From NCBI GenBank assembly GCA_026874595.1, contig CM049316.1, positions 6,586,339-6,650,338 on the forward strand: a DNA stretch of 64,000 bases, written 5' to 3'. Shown one piece after another: positions 48,366 through 60,747 of the stretch. The notes under the pieces were generated by a model. The model searched no databases, was not told the origin of the DNA, and was given only the letters and a program-made list of their open reading frames with translations. This DNA is from Sipunculus nudus. Its lineage: Eukaryota; Annelida; Sipuncula; Golfingiida; Sipunculidae. Positions within the stretch are counted from its first letter, which is position 1; every line of letters begins with the position of its first letter. Made by a program: the position numbers and the translations under genes.

Positions 48366-50693
48366 CATGTACTTTTAACGATAAAAACTGAAATTTAAAG
48401 AAAAAAATTAAAAAATCAAACACAAAGGATACAATATCATAGTTCCAAATGTTTGAAATATGTAAAAAAACATATTAGCTACAGTATACATTAGTATTTC
48501 ATTTTTATAAATTATGGACAGCACTTTAGTTAATCGACTCGAGGTGCAGAGTACTTGCCCAGTCGATGTGGTAAATAAATATTAATCTGTGTACAGGAAA
48601 CCTCTTCCATGGGCACCAATTACAAAATAATTATTTATAAATCACACGTATTTGACGTTTCATTATTCCGCCACATCTTTAATTTTAAATAATTAACTAT
48701 AGTTCTGTTATTATTTGTCAGTTCTTTCTTTTACTAAGGTATTAGGAATGGTGTGATGTAAATTAACTCGCAATATCATTTACCTGAAAACTGTGTAAGA
48801 CACAAGTTATCTTAGATCTATATTTGTTTGTATGTTCACCGTGTCCGCACGCAAAGTGGCAGCACTTTTGCGATTTTAGATGTTTCACATTCTATATTCA
48901 CGCTAAAGCTTTCGCCAATCCTAGTCAATTACTTCATTTCATCACCATCATCATGATCAGCTGCAGCAAACAGTGGGTTTGATGACTATATGGACCATTC
49001 GTTTAGTGGCAATTGCTGTTGAAGTCGCCACAGATGAATATTGGGTCATGACGTGGATTCGGTGTCTTTCCACTGGCATTTCTTACGTGACCTCTCTGGC
49101 AGCCATCAATCTCCTCTCTGTTACTCCCTTTCTCATAACACTCCTCCATGGTAATCGTCTGAGATCGTTTTCTTCTCATTTCCGTCACGAAAACCTGTAT
49201 TTCTGGTTATACACCACCCACACTCAAGGTAACTACACATTAAATCCGTTAGCTCTATCTCCTCTGTATCGACATCAATACAATTTTATTTATAGCAGGA
49301 GAGAGCCTTGTAACAAGACTACGTAATTTATTTCTGAATTCAACAGTAAAATTAGAGCTATGGTATATAAACGCATATTTCATTTACCGCTTCGATTGGT
49401 ATAAATTTCATGCTTCCCTGATCGCATTAATATCAGACAAGACCTGCTGCGCAGAACCCGGCGGGGATACGGACTCGCGTTTTAGCGTTTATAAACTGCT
49501 TGGACCCGAGTAATTATCTGAAAGAGATAACTGTATCTTGACTTTTAACAATGTGAACTGTAACGGTACTATAGGAGTTTGTGTTTTATTCTAGAGCACA
49601 GAACGGAACGGTCATGTAAATTGATATTTTGATGACTAAGAAAAAAATGTGTAGACCATCTCAAATATTGTTTCAATTTTCATTAACATGAAGTCACAAA
49701 TTTCCTGACGTAAAGTGACATCAGTTATTGAGAATAGGCTCCCCCTCTCCTCTACTAATAAATGCATGCAGCAACCATTCATTCAATAATTAAACATATA
49801 TATATGGATGTACAGATTATAACAAGGCGTTGTCCAGGTAACGTGACAACGGCAGGCCCAATGTAAAATATAGACTGGTCAGTTTGTTTCAGGGCGGAAA
49901 TTTTACCTGTATAAGCCAGAACCCTAAATTTAAATACGCTCAAGACGGGTTCAGAAATGTCATAATAATTTTTATTTAAGATTAAATTTCTTGACGAAGC
50001 CAAAGTTATTACTCCACCTGCTTTTCATTGGGTACAGTGGTTCATCCGGATGAGGTAAAACTAGAACTGAAACGTAACTGAAATGTAAGATCGACCATGT
50101 ACCATTACCCTTCCTGTCAGCTGCTGAAGGAAATACCTTTCCATGGTATCACCTGCATGTGGGGTGTACTAACAGTAAAAAAAGACGGTTGTGAATTGCA
50201 TAATTATGTTCCGCTGGTAGAAAGTAATTATTGTGATATACGCTACGATAGCTTTAACCTCAGCATTTACTTTAGTCTAAGGTATAGCTTATAGTTGTAC
50301 AGGTCAATAGCCTTGGGCTATATAACGTTCTAATATATAATGAAATGGTCAGGACCAACCATACTTAACTTATATATCGTGAAGATATGTATCCCTGTTA
50401 ACGAAAGCTACAAAAGAATGCATACGTTAATTTCTATTTTTTTCGGTCTGTTTACAACCTATATACAATCGGGTTTTGAAAAACTTGTCTGGTTTCTTCG
50501 AATTTCGCACTTGAGCAGGAACATTAAGATTTCTGATATCCATTATTTTTTTTTAGTTAATTTGATTGATGGCATATAATATTTGAGTGCTATTTTGAGG
50601 TTGGATATTTCTGCTATGATCTTCCAGTCTTAGAACTATAAATAGTTCGATACTGATGTTAAATGTACTGTTTATAAATACGTATATTTAATT

Positions 50694-50727
<34 letters not shown>

Positions 50728-51230
50728 GATTAATTAGCACCTCACATTACATGGTTTAACCATTCGCGATAGGATGACCATGATTTAAACAGGTGAATAG
50801 TCCCTGCTATGAAATATAGTAACTACCTTCCAAGTAATTGACCTAACCATAAACTCTATGTGACCTTAGTCACATCTTTATTAAATGAATAATCATAAGC
50901 AGAGCAACCAATTAAGTTATGGTTGGAAATGTAAACAGTCAATTACCATACAAGCGCACAATGAACATAATTTGGGCACTCTTCCAAACAGAAAATATAT
51001 AGACTGTACCACTCCCTGTGTCCGCAAATATTCCAGGTTTTTTTTTTTATATACAAAGGACACAATATAAAATTATAAGCCAAAGGTTGCAGGAGCTTAT
51101 CCGCCAACTGCTGAGTGAATAATTATGTCGTTCCTGAAATCGTATGGGACAAATAATCCAAAATGTTGCAAAACCTTTATAATTATTGTGATATATTCAT
51201 CTCTGGATTACAGAGATATAGCAATTCCAG
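47860..51230. other. Unassigned AT-rich DNA
   Basis: (TA)n tracts lie at 48,317-48,362 and 50,694-50,729. A frame at 48,973-49,326 (plus strand, 117 codons) and its minus-strand overlap (49,003-49,188, ending near a GDFNS word) are open, but I cannot assign either. Nothing else is recognised. Confidence 0.4.
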
Positions 51231-51231
51231 C

Positions 51232-51295
51232 TGATGACGTCAGTCAATGCGACGTCATAGGCGACCGATGATGTGACGTCTTGATGATGTCATTG
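51232..51295. promoter_or_regulatory. CRE-like site cluster
   Basis: A perfect TGACGTCA palindrome lies at 51,235-51,242, followed by CGACGTCA (51,250-51,257), TGACGTCT (51,274-51,281) and GATGTCAT (about 51,286-51,293). The spacing and the GATGATGTGACGTC words suggest local duplication, so this could be a short tandem repeat and not a regulatory site. Confidence 0.3.
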
Positions 51296-51444
51296 TTGTC
51301 TTTTAAGCAGCTCTCGCAACCAAAGACATGGAAAGCCTTTTCTGTGTGAGAACATTTTTAGGGCTCAAATCAACTAGATTAAAGGGGCGGTGCATAAGGG
51401 TTGTGATGGTTATGTCAATAACTGTAACCAGTCTTCGGTCAGCT

Positions 51445-51836
51445 TACATCCAATTCACTGCGCTTCGGCCTTTTGAAATCAGTTTGGCAGAGTCAAAACA
51501 AAAGTCCGAACTCTCACCTCCTGGGGGGCTTCCGGAGCTGGCTTAAAACAAGGAATGGAACGGAACGCGGAACAGGGACTTATTTACGGTACGGAACACA
51601 GATATAAAAAGTGTTGTTACTTTTAAAATAGATTAATGTTTCATGGTATAATTTATAGAAATAAACTTATATTGACAAATGCAATTTGTTAAAATTTTAT
51701 TTAAGCCCCTATTCCGCGTTCCGTTCCGTTCCGTGTTTTAGGCCAGCCCCAGAAAACCCACCAACAGGTGTGAGTGAGGCCTTTTGTTTTGACTATGCCG
51801 AACTGATTTCAAAGGCCGAAGCGAAGTGAATGCTTA
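51445..51836. mobile_element. Foldback element with about 135-bp inverted arms
   Basis: The left arm (about 51,445-51,580) and right arm (about 51,702-51,836) are imperfect inverses. Shared words are GCGCTTCGGCCTTTTGAAAT / CGCTTCGGCCTTTGAAATCA, GTCAAAACAAAAG and GGAACGGAACGCGGAA. The AT-rich loop is about 120 bp. There is no coding sequence and no certain target duplication. Confidence 0.75.
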
Positions 51837-51839
51837 TAT

Positions 51840-52950
51840 TCCTTCCCTTATTACAATTTAAACAAAAGCCGTCTCCAATAATATTGAAATTTTCCTCACT
51901 CCAACAAACTAACCATGTATACAGACGATATATCATCCTGGAAAGAAAATAATTTGTGATCAATTTCTAACACTGAATTATGGAAGATTTACATCGGACA
52001 AATTCAACAACATACAGAAGGCTAACATTTCACAAATCATTGAGGCTATGACTGATGTCATATCATGAATTTTCTGAGTATGAGATGCATTACGAAAGAT
52101 TATTCAGGATAATATGATGAAACCATAAACAAATAGACCAATTCGTCTAAAACTGTAACATTTTTTATTTTGTCCCCCTAAAAGTTGAGGAGGATAAAAG
52201 GTATTTTGTCCCCACCCCTAAACATGAAGGGGACATGCATGTCCGACTATCACACCATGTAACATGGTGTATGCCTCTTCATGTTCTCATATCCATTGAA
52301 AACTTATGAAAACTTATAAGTATAATAGTACGTTGACGTTATAAGAAACCACCGTTTCAATGAAAACATATAGTTAAACATGAGCAGGTGTACAGAACTC
52401 CTGGTTCTTTACTTGATTAATCCGCTGGGACACATGGAGGAGGATACAGATGTTACGGAGTAATAGGAGGAGGCAATCAAAGATGGAAGGTCAGAGCAGC
52501 AATACCGCCAGTACCGCAAGTATAATCGTCATTACAACAAGGGAAGTCAGTGAGTTGAACTTAATCTCCCTTTGTCCCAGATCACGATGTAATTTACCTG
52601 TGATACATAGTCATAATACAAAGAGAATAATATGTCTTAAAGTCTGTAACTTAGATCACAGTTGTAAAATATAATCTGCCCGAGAGAATTGTGAAGGTCA
52701 GGAAAACAGGCCAGAGTAGAAGCAGTGAGCCAACTGTAACTGAGACCAGACTGAGACAGCAAAGGCCGGCATGCAAGCTCGGCCATCCAGACACGACAAT
52801 GGCCCATTAACATTATCAACACAAGGTCAAGATGTTCAGGAAGGCAGAAGGCGGACAAAACCCTAATATCCGGTATCCTCACCCTGAATTGTCAACTATG
52901 TTCAGCAATATCTGTAATATAACAATGTACATTACCCAACCATTTAATAC
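51840..52950. other. Unassigned AT-rich DNA
   Basis: No gene recognised. Confidence 0.4.
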
Positions 52951-52951
52951 C

Positions 52952-55790
52952 TTCACTGGTCATCACGTCCGATGAATGTAAAAAGCCTTCACAGCTCATC
53001 ACGTCCATTGACTGTAAAAAGCCTTCACAGGTCATAAAGTCCAGTTACTGTAAAAAGCCTTAACAGCTTAATTATCATGTCCAGTGACTGTAAAAAGACT
53101 TCACTGGTCATCAAGTCCAGTGACTTTAAAAAGCCTTCACTGGTCATCACGTCCGACGAATTTAAAAAGCCTTAACAGCTCATCATGTCCAGTGACTGTA
53201 AAAAGCCTTCACAGGTCATCAAGTTCAGTGATTTTAAAAAGCCTTCACTGGTCATCACGTCCGATGAATGTAAAAAGCCTTAACAGCTCATCATTTCCAG
53301 TGACTGTAAAAAGCCTTCACAGGTCATCAAATCCAGTGATTGTAAAAAGCCTTCACTGGTAATCACGTCCGATAAATGTCAAAAGCCTTCACAGCTCATC
53401 ATGTCCATTGACTGTAAAAAAGCCTTCACTGGTCATCAAGTCCGATGAATGTAAAAAGCCTTAACAGCTTATCATGTCCAGTGACTGTAAAAAGACTTCA
53501 CTGGTCATCAAGTCCAGTGACTGTAAAAAGCCTCCACAGGTCATCACGTCCATTGACTAAAAAGCCTTCACAGGTCATTACGTCCGATGAATGTAAAAAG
53601 CCTTTACAGCTCATCATGTCCAGTGACTGTAAAAAGCCTTCACAGGTCATCACGTCCGATGAATGTAAAAAGCCTTCACAGCTCATCACGTCCATTGACT
53701 GTAGAATCCTTCACAGGTCATCAAGTCCAGTGACTGTAAAAAGCCTTCACTGGTCATCACGTCCGATGAATGTGAAACCCCTTCACAGCTCATCATATCC
53801 AGTGACTGTAAAAAGCCTTAACAAGTCATCAAGTCCAGTGACTGTTAAAAGCCTTAACAAGTCATCAAGTCCAGTGACTGTTAAAAGCCTTCACAGGTCA
53901 TCATGTCCAGTGACTGTAAAAAGCCTTAACAAGTCATCAAGTCCAGTGACTGTTAAAAGCCTTCACAGGTCATCACGTCCGATGAATGTAAGACGCCTTT
54001 ACAGCTAATCATGTCCAGTGACTGTAAAAAGGCTTCACAGGTCATCAAGTCCAGTGACTGAAAAAAGCCTTCACAGGTCATCACGTCCGATGAATGTGAA
54101 ACCCCTTCACAGCTCATCATGTCCAGTGACTGTGAAAAGCTTTCACAGGTCATCAAGTCCAGTGACTGTAAAAGCCTTCACTGGTCATCATGTCCGATGA
54201 ATGTAAAAAGCCTTAACAGCTCATCATGTTCAGTGACTGTAAAAAAAGCCTTCACACGTCATCAAGTCGAGTGACTTTAAAAAGCCTTCACAGGTTATCA
54301 CGTCCGATAAATGTAAAACACTTTAACAGCTCATCATGTCCAGTGACTGTAAAAAGCCTTCACAGGTCATCACGTCCGATGAATGTAAAAAGCCTTCATA
54401 GCTCATCACGTCCATTGACTGTAGAATCCTTCACAGGTCATCAAGTCCAGTGACTGTAAAAAGCCTTCACTGGTCATCAAGTCCGATAATAGTGAAACGC
54501 CTTACAGCTCATCATGTCCGATGAATGTGAAACCCCTTCACTGGTCATCACGTCCATTGACTGTAAAAAGCCTTCACAGGTCATCACGTCCGATGAATGT
54601 GAAACCCCTTCACAGCTCATCATATCCAGTGACTGTAAAAAGCCTTAACAAGTAATCAAGTCCAGTGACTGTTAAAAGCCTTCACAGGTCATCACGTACG
54701 ATGAATGTAAAACGCCTTCACAGCTCATCATGTCCAGTGACTGTAAAAAGCCTTAACAAGTCATCAAGTCCAGTGACTGTTAAAAGCCTTCACAGGTCAT
54801 CACGTCCGATGAATGTGAAACCCCTTCACAGCTCATCATGTCCAGTGACTGTAAAAAGCTTTCACAGGTCATCAAGTCCAGTGACTGTAAAAGCCTTCAC
54901 TGGTCATCACGTCCGATGAATGTAAAAAGCCTTAACAGCTCATCATGTTCAGTGACTGTAAAAAAAGCCTTCACACGTCATCAAGTCCAGTGACTTTAAA
55001 AAGCCTTCACAGGTTATCACGTCCGATAAATGTAAAACACTTTAACAGCTCATCATGTCCAGTGGCTGTAAAAAGCCTTCACTGGTCATCAAGTCCAGTA
55101 ACTGTAAAAAGCATTCACTGGTCATCACGTCCGATGAATGTAAAAAGCCTTTACAGCTCATCATGTCCAGTGACTGTAAAAAGCCTTCACAGGTCATCAC
55201 GTCCGATGAATGTGAAACCCCTTCATAGCTCATCATGTCCAGTGACTGTAAAAAGCTTTCACAGGTCATCAAGTCCAGTGACTGTAAAAGCCTTCACTGG
55301 TTATCACGTCCGATGAATGTAAAAAGCCTTAACAGCTCATCATGTTCAGTGACTCTTAAAAAGCCTTCACAGGTCATCAAGTCCAGTGACTGTAAAAAGC
55401 CTTCACAGGTTATCACGTCTGATTAATGTAAAACACCTTAACAGCTCATCATGTCCAGTGGCTGTAAAAAGCCTTCACTGGTCATCAAGTCCAGTGACTG
55501 TAAAAAGCCTTCACTGGTCATCACGTCCAATGAATGTAAAAAGCCTTTACAGCTCATCATGTCCAGTGACTGTAAAAAGCCTTCACTGGTCATCACGTCC
55601 GTTGAATATAAAAAAATAAAAAAGCCTTCACTGCTCATCACGTCCATTGACTGTAAAAAGCCTTTACAGGTCATCACGTTCAGTGACTGTAAAAAGCCTT
55701 CACAGCGCATTAAGTCAAGTGACTGTAAAAGGTCTTCACTGATCAACACGTTCAGTGACTGTACAAAGCCTTCATAGCTCATTACGTCCA
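52952..55790. repeat. 36-bp minisatellite, about 79 units
   Basis: The unit has the words GGTCATCA(A/C)GTCC, AGTGACTGTAAAAAGCC and TTCACA. Two main variants, TCCAGTGACTGT and TCCGATGAATGT, often alternate. A longer pattern repeats at 719 bp: the gtgaaacccc variant at 54,091 and 54,810, and the ttcagtgactgtaaaaaaa variant at 54,231 and 54,950. Because 36 is a multiple of three and the unit lacks stops in several frames, long open frames appear on both strands. They encode 12-residue repeats (such as SSPVTVKSLHRS) and are not taken as genes. Confidence 0.95.
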
Positions 55791-56165
55791 GTGACTGTAT
55801 TGTTACAGTTACTCACATTTATCATGTCCAGTGACTGTATTGTCACAGTTCCTCACAAAAATCACGTCCAGGTACTGTATTGTTAAAGTTCCTCCGAGTC
55901 ATCACGTCCAGTGACACTATTCTCACAGGCCCTCACATTTATCTTGTTCAGTGACTGTATTGTCAGAGTTCCTCACAAAAATCACGTCCAGTTACTGTAT
56001 TGTTACAGTTCCTCACAAAAATCATGTCCAGTTACTGTATTGTTACAGTTTCTCACAAGTCATCATATCCAGTTACTGTAATCTCACAGGCCCTCAAATT
56101 TATCTTGTGCGGTGACTGTATTGTTACAGTTCCTCATAAGTCATCACGTCTAGCGACACTCATCT
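55791..56165. repeat. 40-bp sister minisatellite
   Basis: About nine units of roughly 40 bp share TCACGTCCAGTTACTGTATT and GTTACAGTTCCTCACAAAA. The first half is the core of the neighbouring 36-bp unit; the second half is new. Confidence 0.9.
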
Positions 56166-56169
56166 GCAC

Positions 56170-57303
56170 TCCCTTCGTCCAGCTTTTTTTTTTTTAAAAG
56201 TTTAAACTAAAGCATTACACTGCGTCAAATCGTACTCACAAGAGTTTGGCGCTTCTGGTAAGAGAATTAAGGTATAGAAATTCTATGCCCCACAATGCAA
56301 TGCGAGTTCTACATATGTAAATCAAGTGCGTAGGTATAAATGTAGTGCAGAGGGTATTGTTGTCCGTTTATATAACATTGATAACAACTGCTTCAAGGTA
56401 AATTACATACATTTGCATTTTTTTATAGTGAGGGCTCAAGAAATATGTTGTATGCTTGCGAATGTGAAATGTAAACCGATAGTGTTTCCTTCAAATTTAC
56501 TCTAGCCCAGTCAATGAAATGGCTCCTAATTGTGCCTCTGACAGAGAAACCAAACGTTCTCTCACTGTATCGCACGTATAGTGTCGGTAATTACCACTCT
56601 CTGACCCTCTTATTTCATCGACTGGTAAATTTGGGCTGTACCGGACAGTCAGCGCCACACATCACCGCCTCGCTGAACTAAGGTCTTTCCCAGTGACCTA
56701 GGGAGTAATTATAGTGGTCTTTCCCAGAATCTTTTTTTTTTCAAAACCAACGTGTTATCGAGTAACCGCCTGTTTTGTGCTTCTAGCTTGCTATTTATAT
56801 TCCCATTTGATCAGTCTTAATATTTTAAGGTCCTCGGCTATTATGAGTAGACCTACGGCAAGACTTTCAACACTATATATAACCCTCAGACTCAGTAAGT
56901 CAGTGTGTCACCGTTATTCAGACCATTGCTTTTCAAGGTAGGCCGGTTTGAAAATGTATCTCTAGCTCAGCCAATCAGCGTGACATATTCAGGTCCACAC
57001 GCGACGAACGCAGTCATGTACCGGCTCGCTGAAACGATCACGGCGATCAGCGTGTTGGCAACTTAACAGGGGCAAGACTTTCAAGTGTAACTTGAACACT
57101 AACAAATACATAGTACAAAATAGATGCGACAGTGTCTACAATGCACTTTCATTTGGCCCATGGATCATAGTGTTCAACAGCAGAGATATACCATAGGACA
57201 CGAAGGTCCATGTATGGAATTTCTGAAAACACGATTGTAGTGCGAATATTAAAGCGGGTTGAGCTGCCTGTTGCCAGTGGGACAGCTGTTAGCGTCCTCA
57301 TAG
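56170..57303. other. Unassigned DNA
   Basis: No gene recognised. An inverse pair CCAGTCAATGAAAT (about 56,508) / ATTTCATCGACTGG (about 56,612) is short and may be chance. Confidence 0.4.
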
Positions 57304-57306
57304 TAA

Positions 57307-58727
57307 AGCCCCGTTCCCACTTTCACGACTTTGACGCCGAATCGCCACGATGTTGAATTCGTGGCGATTCGTGGCCAATCGGCCTGTCGAGTGATGAAAA
57401 TTCCATCACAACCACGATATTGTACGAAAGGAGTTCGATGCCAGTACGATTGGCTACGACAGTGACACGAAGCCAGCACGATATGACACGACACTTTCAA
57501 GAATGTTCACGGCTCCGTGACGACGTCTAAGATACTGGTACGATATTTCCACGATTGATCTGCGACTTGTGGACGATACTCCTACGATCATTCAATTTTG
57601 CTACGGATTGTTAGATAGCTATATATGTGATATATAGCTATTGTAATGTCACAAAGAAGACGATATAAGTAAAAGGACACCATAACAACACTTTACTCAA
57701 CTTCTCCGGATATTTTAATTTGACAAAAGTTATCCAGTTTAAAACACTGATAATATATGTCTCATTTGATTTGAGTAATTAGACAATTACGACTTATTTA
57801 TGTGGTGGCAAATACGACGTTAACTCATTTAAGTCCAAGTAGACGACCGTCTTAATCTGATGTAAAATATCTGTATTCTCAAAATATTGGTTATAATATC
57901 TTATTGATTCAGCTCTCAATGTGATATAAGATTCTGTTAATATCAATTTGTGTTAGGCTCAGTTTATTCTCCCATAGTAAAATAGGAAATCCATATTTTA
58001 TTATATTGACCATATGTTTAAGTATGACGAAACTATAATATATTCAGCTTCTTTAAACTGTGTTGGTTCAAATTGATTTTGTCAACCAATATCCACGATA
58101 AAAAAATTTCTTTAAAACAAATTTACGAATCTAAATGGTAAATCTACATTTGATTCCGCTTCTATAAATTATTTTAGTTCAAATTTAGTTGGAACCAATA
58201 ACCTCAATGCAAATCTTCTTTAAAACAAATTTACAAATCTACACAGTGTTCTTTCTTCTAAACCTTATTCCTCGTTGGTTTGTAAGAAGTTAAAAATCAT
58301 TAAGAAAAATAAAATTTTCCGTTACATTATGATGTCAGTTCTTGATGATTCGTCACCAAATTCGTGGAAGTAGGAAGGGGCTTTATGAACTTAACTCTCT
58401 CTTGAGAGGTTCTTGTGGTAGTCGTATTGTAGTCGTGTTGAAGTCGTGTCGATGTCGTTGTCCTTCGTGAGCATTCGTGATATTGTTTTACATCACGAAT
58501 TTACAAAATAGAAACTGTTACGACTTAGCCACGACTTGTGACGACAAAGCTTAATTTTTGAACATTTCGAAAATAGCGCCACGAATTCTGAGTGCTCAAG
58601 ACCTCGCTACGAACATTACCGACTGTTCAAGACATCATCTACGACACTCCCACGACGTCCCTACGAATTTTAATGATGAAAGTTCGTGGCGATTCGGCGT
58701 CAAATTCGTGAAAGTGAGAACGGGGCT
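57307..58727. mobile_element. PIF/Harbinger-like non-autonomous TIR element
   Basis: Starts AGCCCCGTTCCCACTTTCAC and ends with the inverse, GTGAAAGTGAGAACGGGGCT. The TIR extends about 45 bp through GACGCCGAATCGCCACGA. Flanking TAA triplets (57,304-57,306 and 58,728-58,730) fit the TWA target duplication of PIF/Harbinger elements. Subterminal regions are dense in CACGA/TCGTG words. The centre is AT-rich with a diverged direct repeat of about 120 bp (58,030-58,250). A second, diverged TIR end (CACCAAATTCGTGG...GGGGCTTTA) lies inside at about 58,351-58,385. No transposase frame is seen. Confidence 0.75.
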
Positions 58728-59126
58728 TAACGATGCCATTTACAGGAGGCTTGACGGCCTGATATGCAAATGCGAGGGGATCCTCAGGAGCCTTGTGACG
58801 CCCTAATTTGCAAATATCAGGGATTCACCACACGGACTTGGCTTTAGTGACAAGAGCTGGTCCTGAGTTACGTCAATCGGTACATGGAAAAACGTTTAGT
58901 TTTAAGCATTTTAGTAGTAAACATAAACACACTAAAGCCCAGGGAGTGCTATTAAAATTTAACAAAATCTATTTAAAAATTTGACTGTTGAGAGAAGAAG
59001 ACCTGGTCTTACCCTTAATTCTTAACTGGAAGAAGTCCATTTTTAGTAGAAACGACCTCGGGCAGACGGGTGCTCTTATTGTTATTGTCCCCTGCTCCGC
59101 GGATGCGGGGGACATTGATTTGGATT

Positions 59127-59482
59127 TGTCTGTCTGTCTGTCTGTCTAGCTGTCTGTCTGTCTGTCTCTCTGTCCGTCCGTCAGGTTTCGTTTCCGTGCG
59201 ATAACTTTCCTAACTATTATCCGATTTCATACAAATTTGGGTCAGTGATTGCTCTCATGCATACCTTGGTTGGGATTGGTTTTGAAGTGTCTGGCTTCTG
59301 TCTGTCTGTCACTTTGTCTGTCTGTCTGTCAGGTTTTCGTTTCCGTGCGATAACTTTCCTAAATATTATCCGATTTCATTCAAATTTTTGTCAGTGATTG
59401 CTCTCATGCATTCCCTGGTTGGGATTTGTTTTGGAGTGTCTGGCTTCTGTCTGTCTGTCTGTCACTCTGTCTGTCCGTCCTT
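59127..59482 (+). repeat. (GTCT)n followed by a 149-bp tandem repeat
   Basis: A (TGTC)n microsatellite (59,127-59,182) runs into two units with TTCCGTGCGATAACTTTCCT, ATTATCCGATTTCAT and GTCAGTGATTGCTCTCATGC, offset by 149 bp. Each unit ends in another GTCT run. Confidence 0.9.
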
Positions 59483-59484
59483 TA

Positions 59485-60745
59485 TCAAGGATGAAAAACA
59501 ATAAGATCCTAAAGCGGAGGACATTAATTCCACGAATTTGCTTGTTAGCGTTTCATCCGAGACATCTTGATGGCACTGAATAAAAAAGGTTGAGCCAGTA
59601 CTTAAAATACATTTTTTCTTAATTTTTTTCTGATAAATTATTTGATTATCTCTTTTATACTTCAGGTTGGTTGATGCTATTTTAAATCATTTCTGTATCA
59701 GTGGAATGCCCTTGGTTATGTACATCAAATATTATTATTGTAACACGAGTTTAAACACACCTGTCGTCCTTTCTTCCTATAGCTATTCGGAAGTTTTGGT
59801 ATTTTGTTGCTTATCCATGCTTGGTTATGTATATAATAGATTATAATTGCCTATATTGTAACAATATCAGTTTGCTCAATGATTTTTTTCTTCTTCCGGG
59901 CGAATATGGAGTACGGTGCCAAACTATACGAATGGGCTTCAAATGTATGACTCACCAGCTGATGGAGGGCTTTATCTGCTTTGCTCTATTTCCGGTGTTG
60001 CCAGAACGTTGTGTGTATCACAGAAAATGACAAAGCATCTCCATAAAAATAAACACTGAATCAGATGTTTAATGCTCAATCATCCTAGCTGTGATAGAAG
60101 GTTTTGTCTCGACCCGACTTGTTGAAAGAGTAGATCATAAACACGGGAGCGGGTTCTATACACAATATGGAATGCTTTGTCAGTCGAGCACACAGCTCTA
60201 AGGCTGGCTCTCAGAGAGGATGATTCTCAAAGACTAGATTTCTTAAAGAGGATATCTCTTGTATAGGCAAAGATTTTTCGTAAACGGATTATATTTTAAA
60301 TTAACCTTTAAAGTAGACAAGCGGAATAAAGGTGAATAGTTCACGACCAAATTATAGCAAAATACTTTTTTTCTGGTGTTTGTTAGATAATGTATTAAAT
60401 GAGATTAAGAAAATTGGCAAATCGTCTTATTCTAAAAATTGCAATAAAATATATATTTTCAGTGGGGTACTGTCTAAATAAGATTTGTTTTACAGTTATT
60501 TTGTGGCGCTTTGCTTGTGGCAAGAAATCCATACATCGGTAGGTTTACCTTGAAGACCTGGTCAGAGATGAAGTTACATTTGCGAACCGGAAGGGGCCGA
60601 AGGCATACGGATTTTCGCAGATCTTTGACCAGTTACATGTATTTTTACAGGTAGACGTATCGAGGCTAGATGTAGGGATGATATGAAAGATCTTTCAAAT
60701 GTATGTTTTCAAAGAAAGAAATGGGAATATGCCCACCTGATTAGT
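59485..60745. other. Unassigned AT-rich DNA
   Basis: No gene recognised. Confidence 0.4.
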
Positions 60746-60747
60746 GG

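Noticed and set aside
49003-49188. Minus-strand frame with a FICGDFNS word resembling an APE-type endonuclease motif
   Set aside because: Only the G-D-F-N word fits. The rest shows no endonuclease blocks and no RT lies downstream, so one short match is not enough.
48973-49326. 117-codon plus-strand frame with several hydrophobic stretches
   Set aside because: Its opposite strand is also open, it has no recognisable family, and its ATG context and splice signals are unconvincing.
53084-55777. Several open frames of 60-187 codons on both strands encoding 12- or 24-residue repeats
   Set aside because: They follow from the 36-bp period of the minisatellite, occur in several frames of both strands and are broken by unit indels. 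No start context, splice site or known family supports them.
56508-56630. Short inverse pair around CCAGTCAATGAAAT
   Set aside because: Only about 14 bp with a mismatch and no further symmetry; chance is likely.
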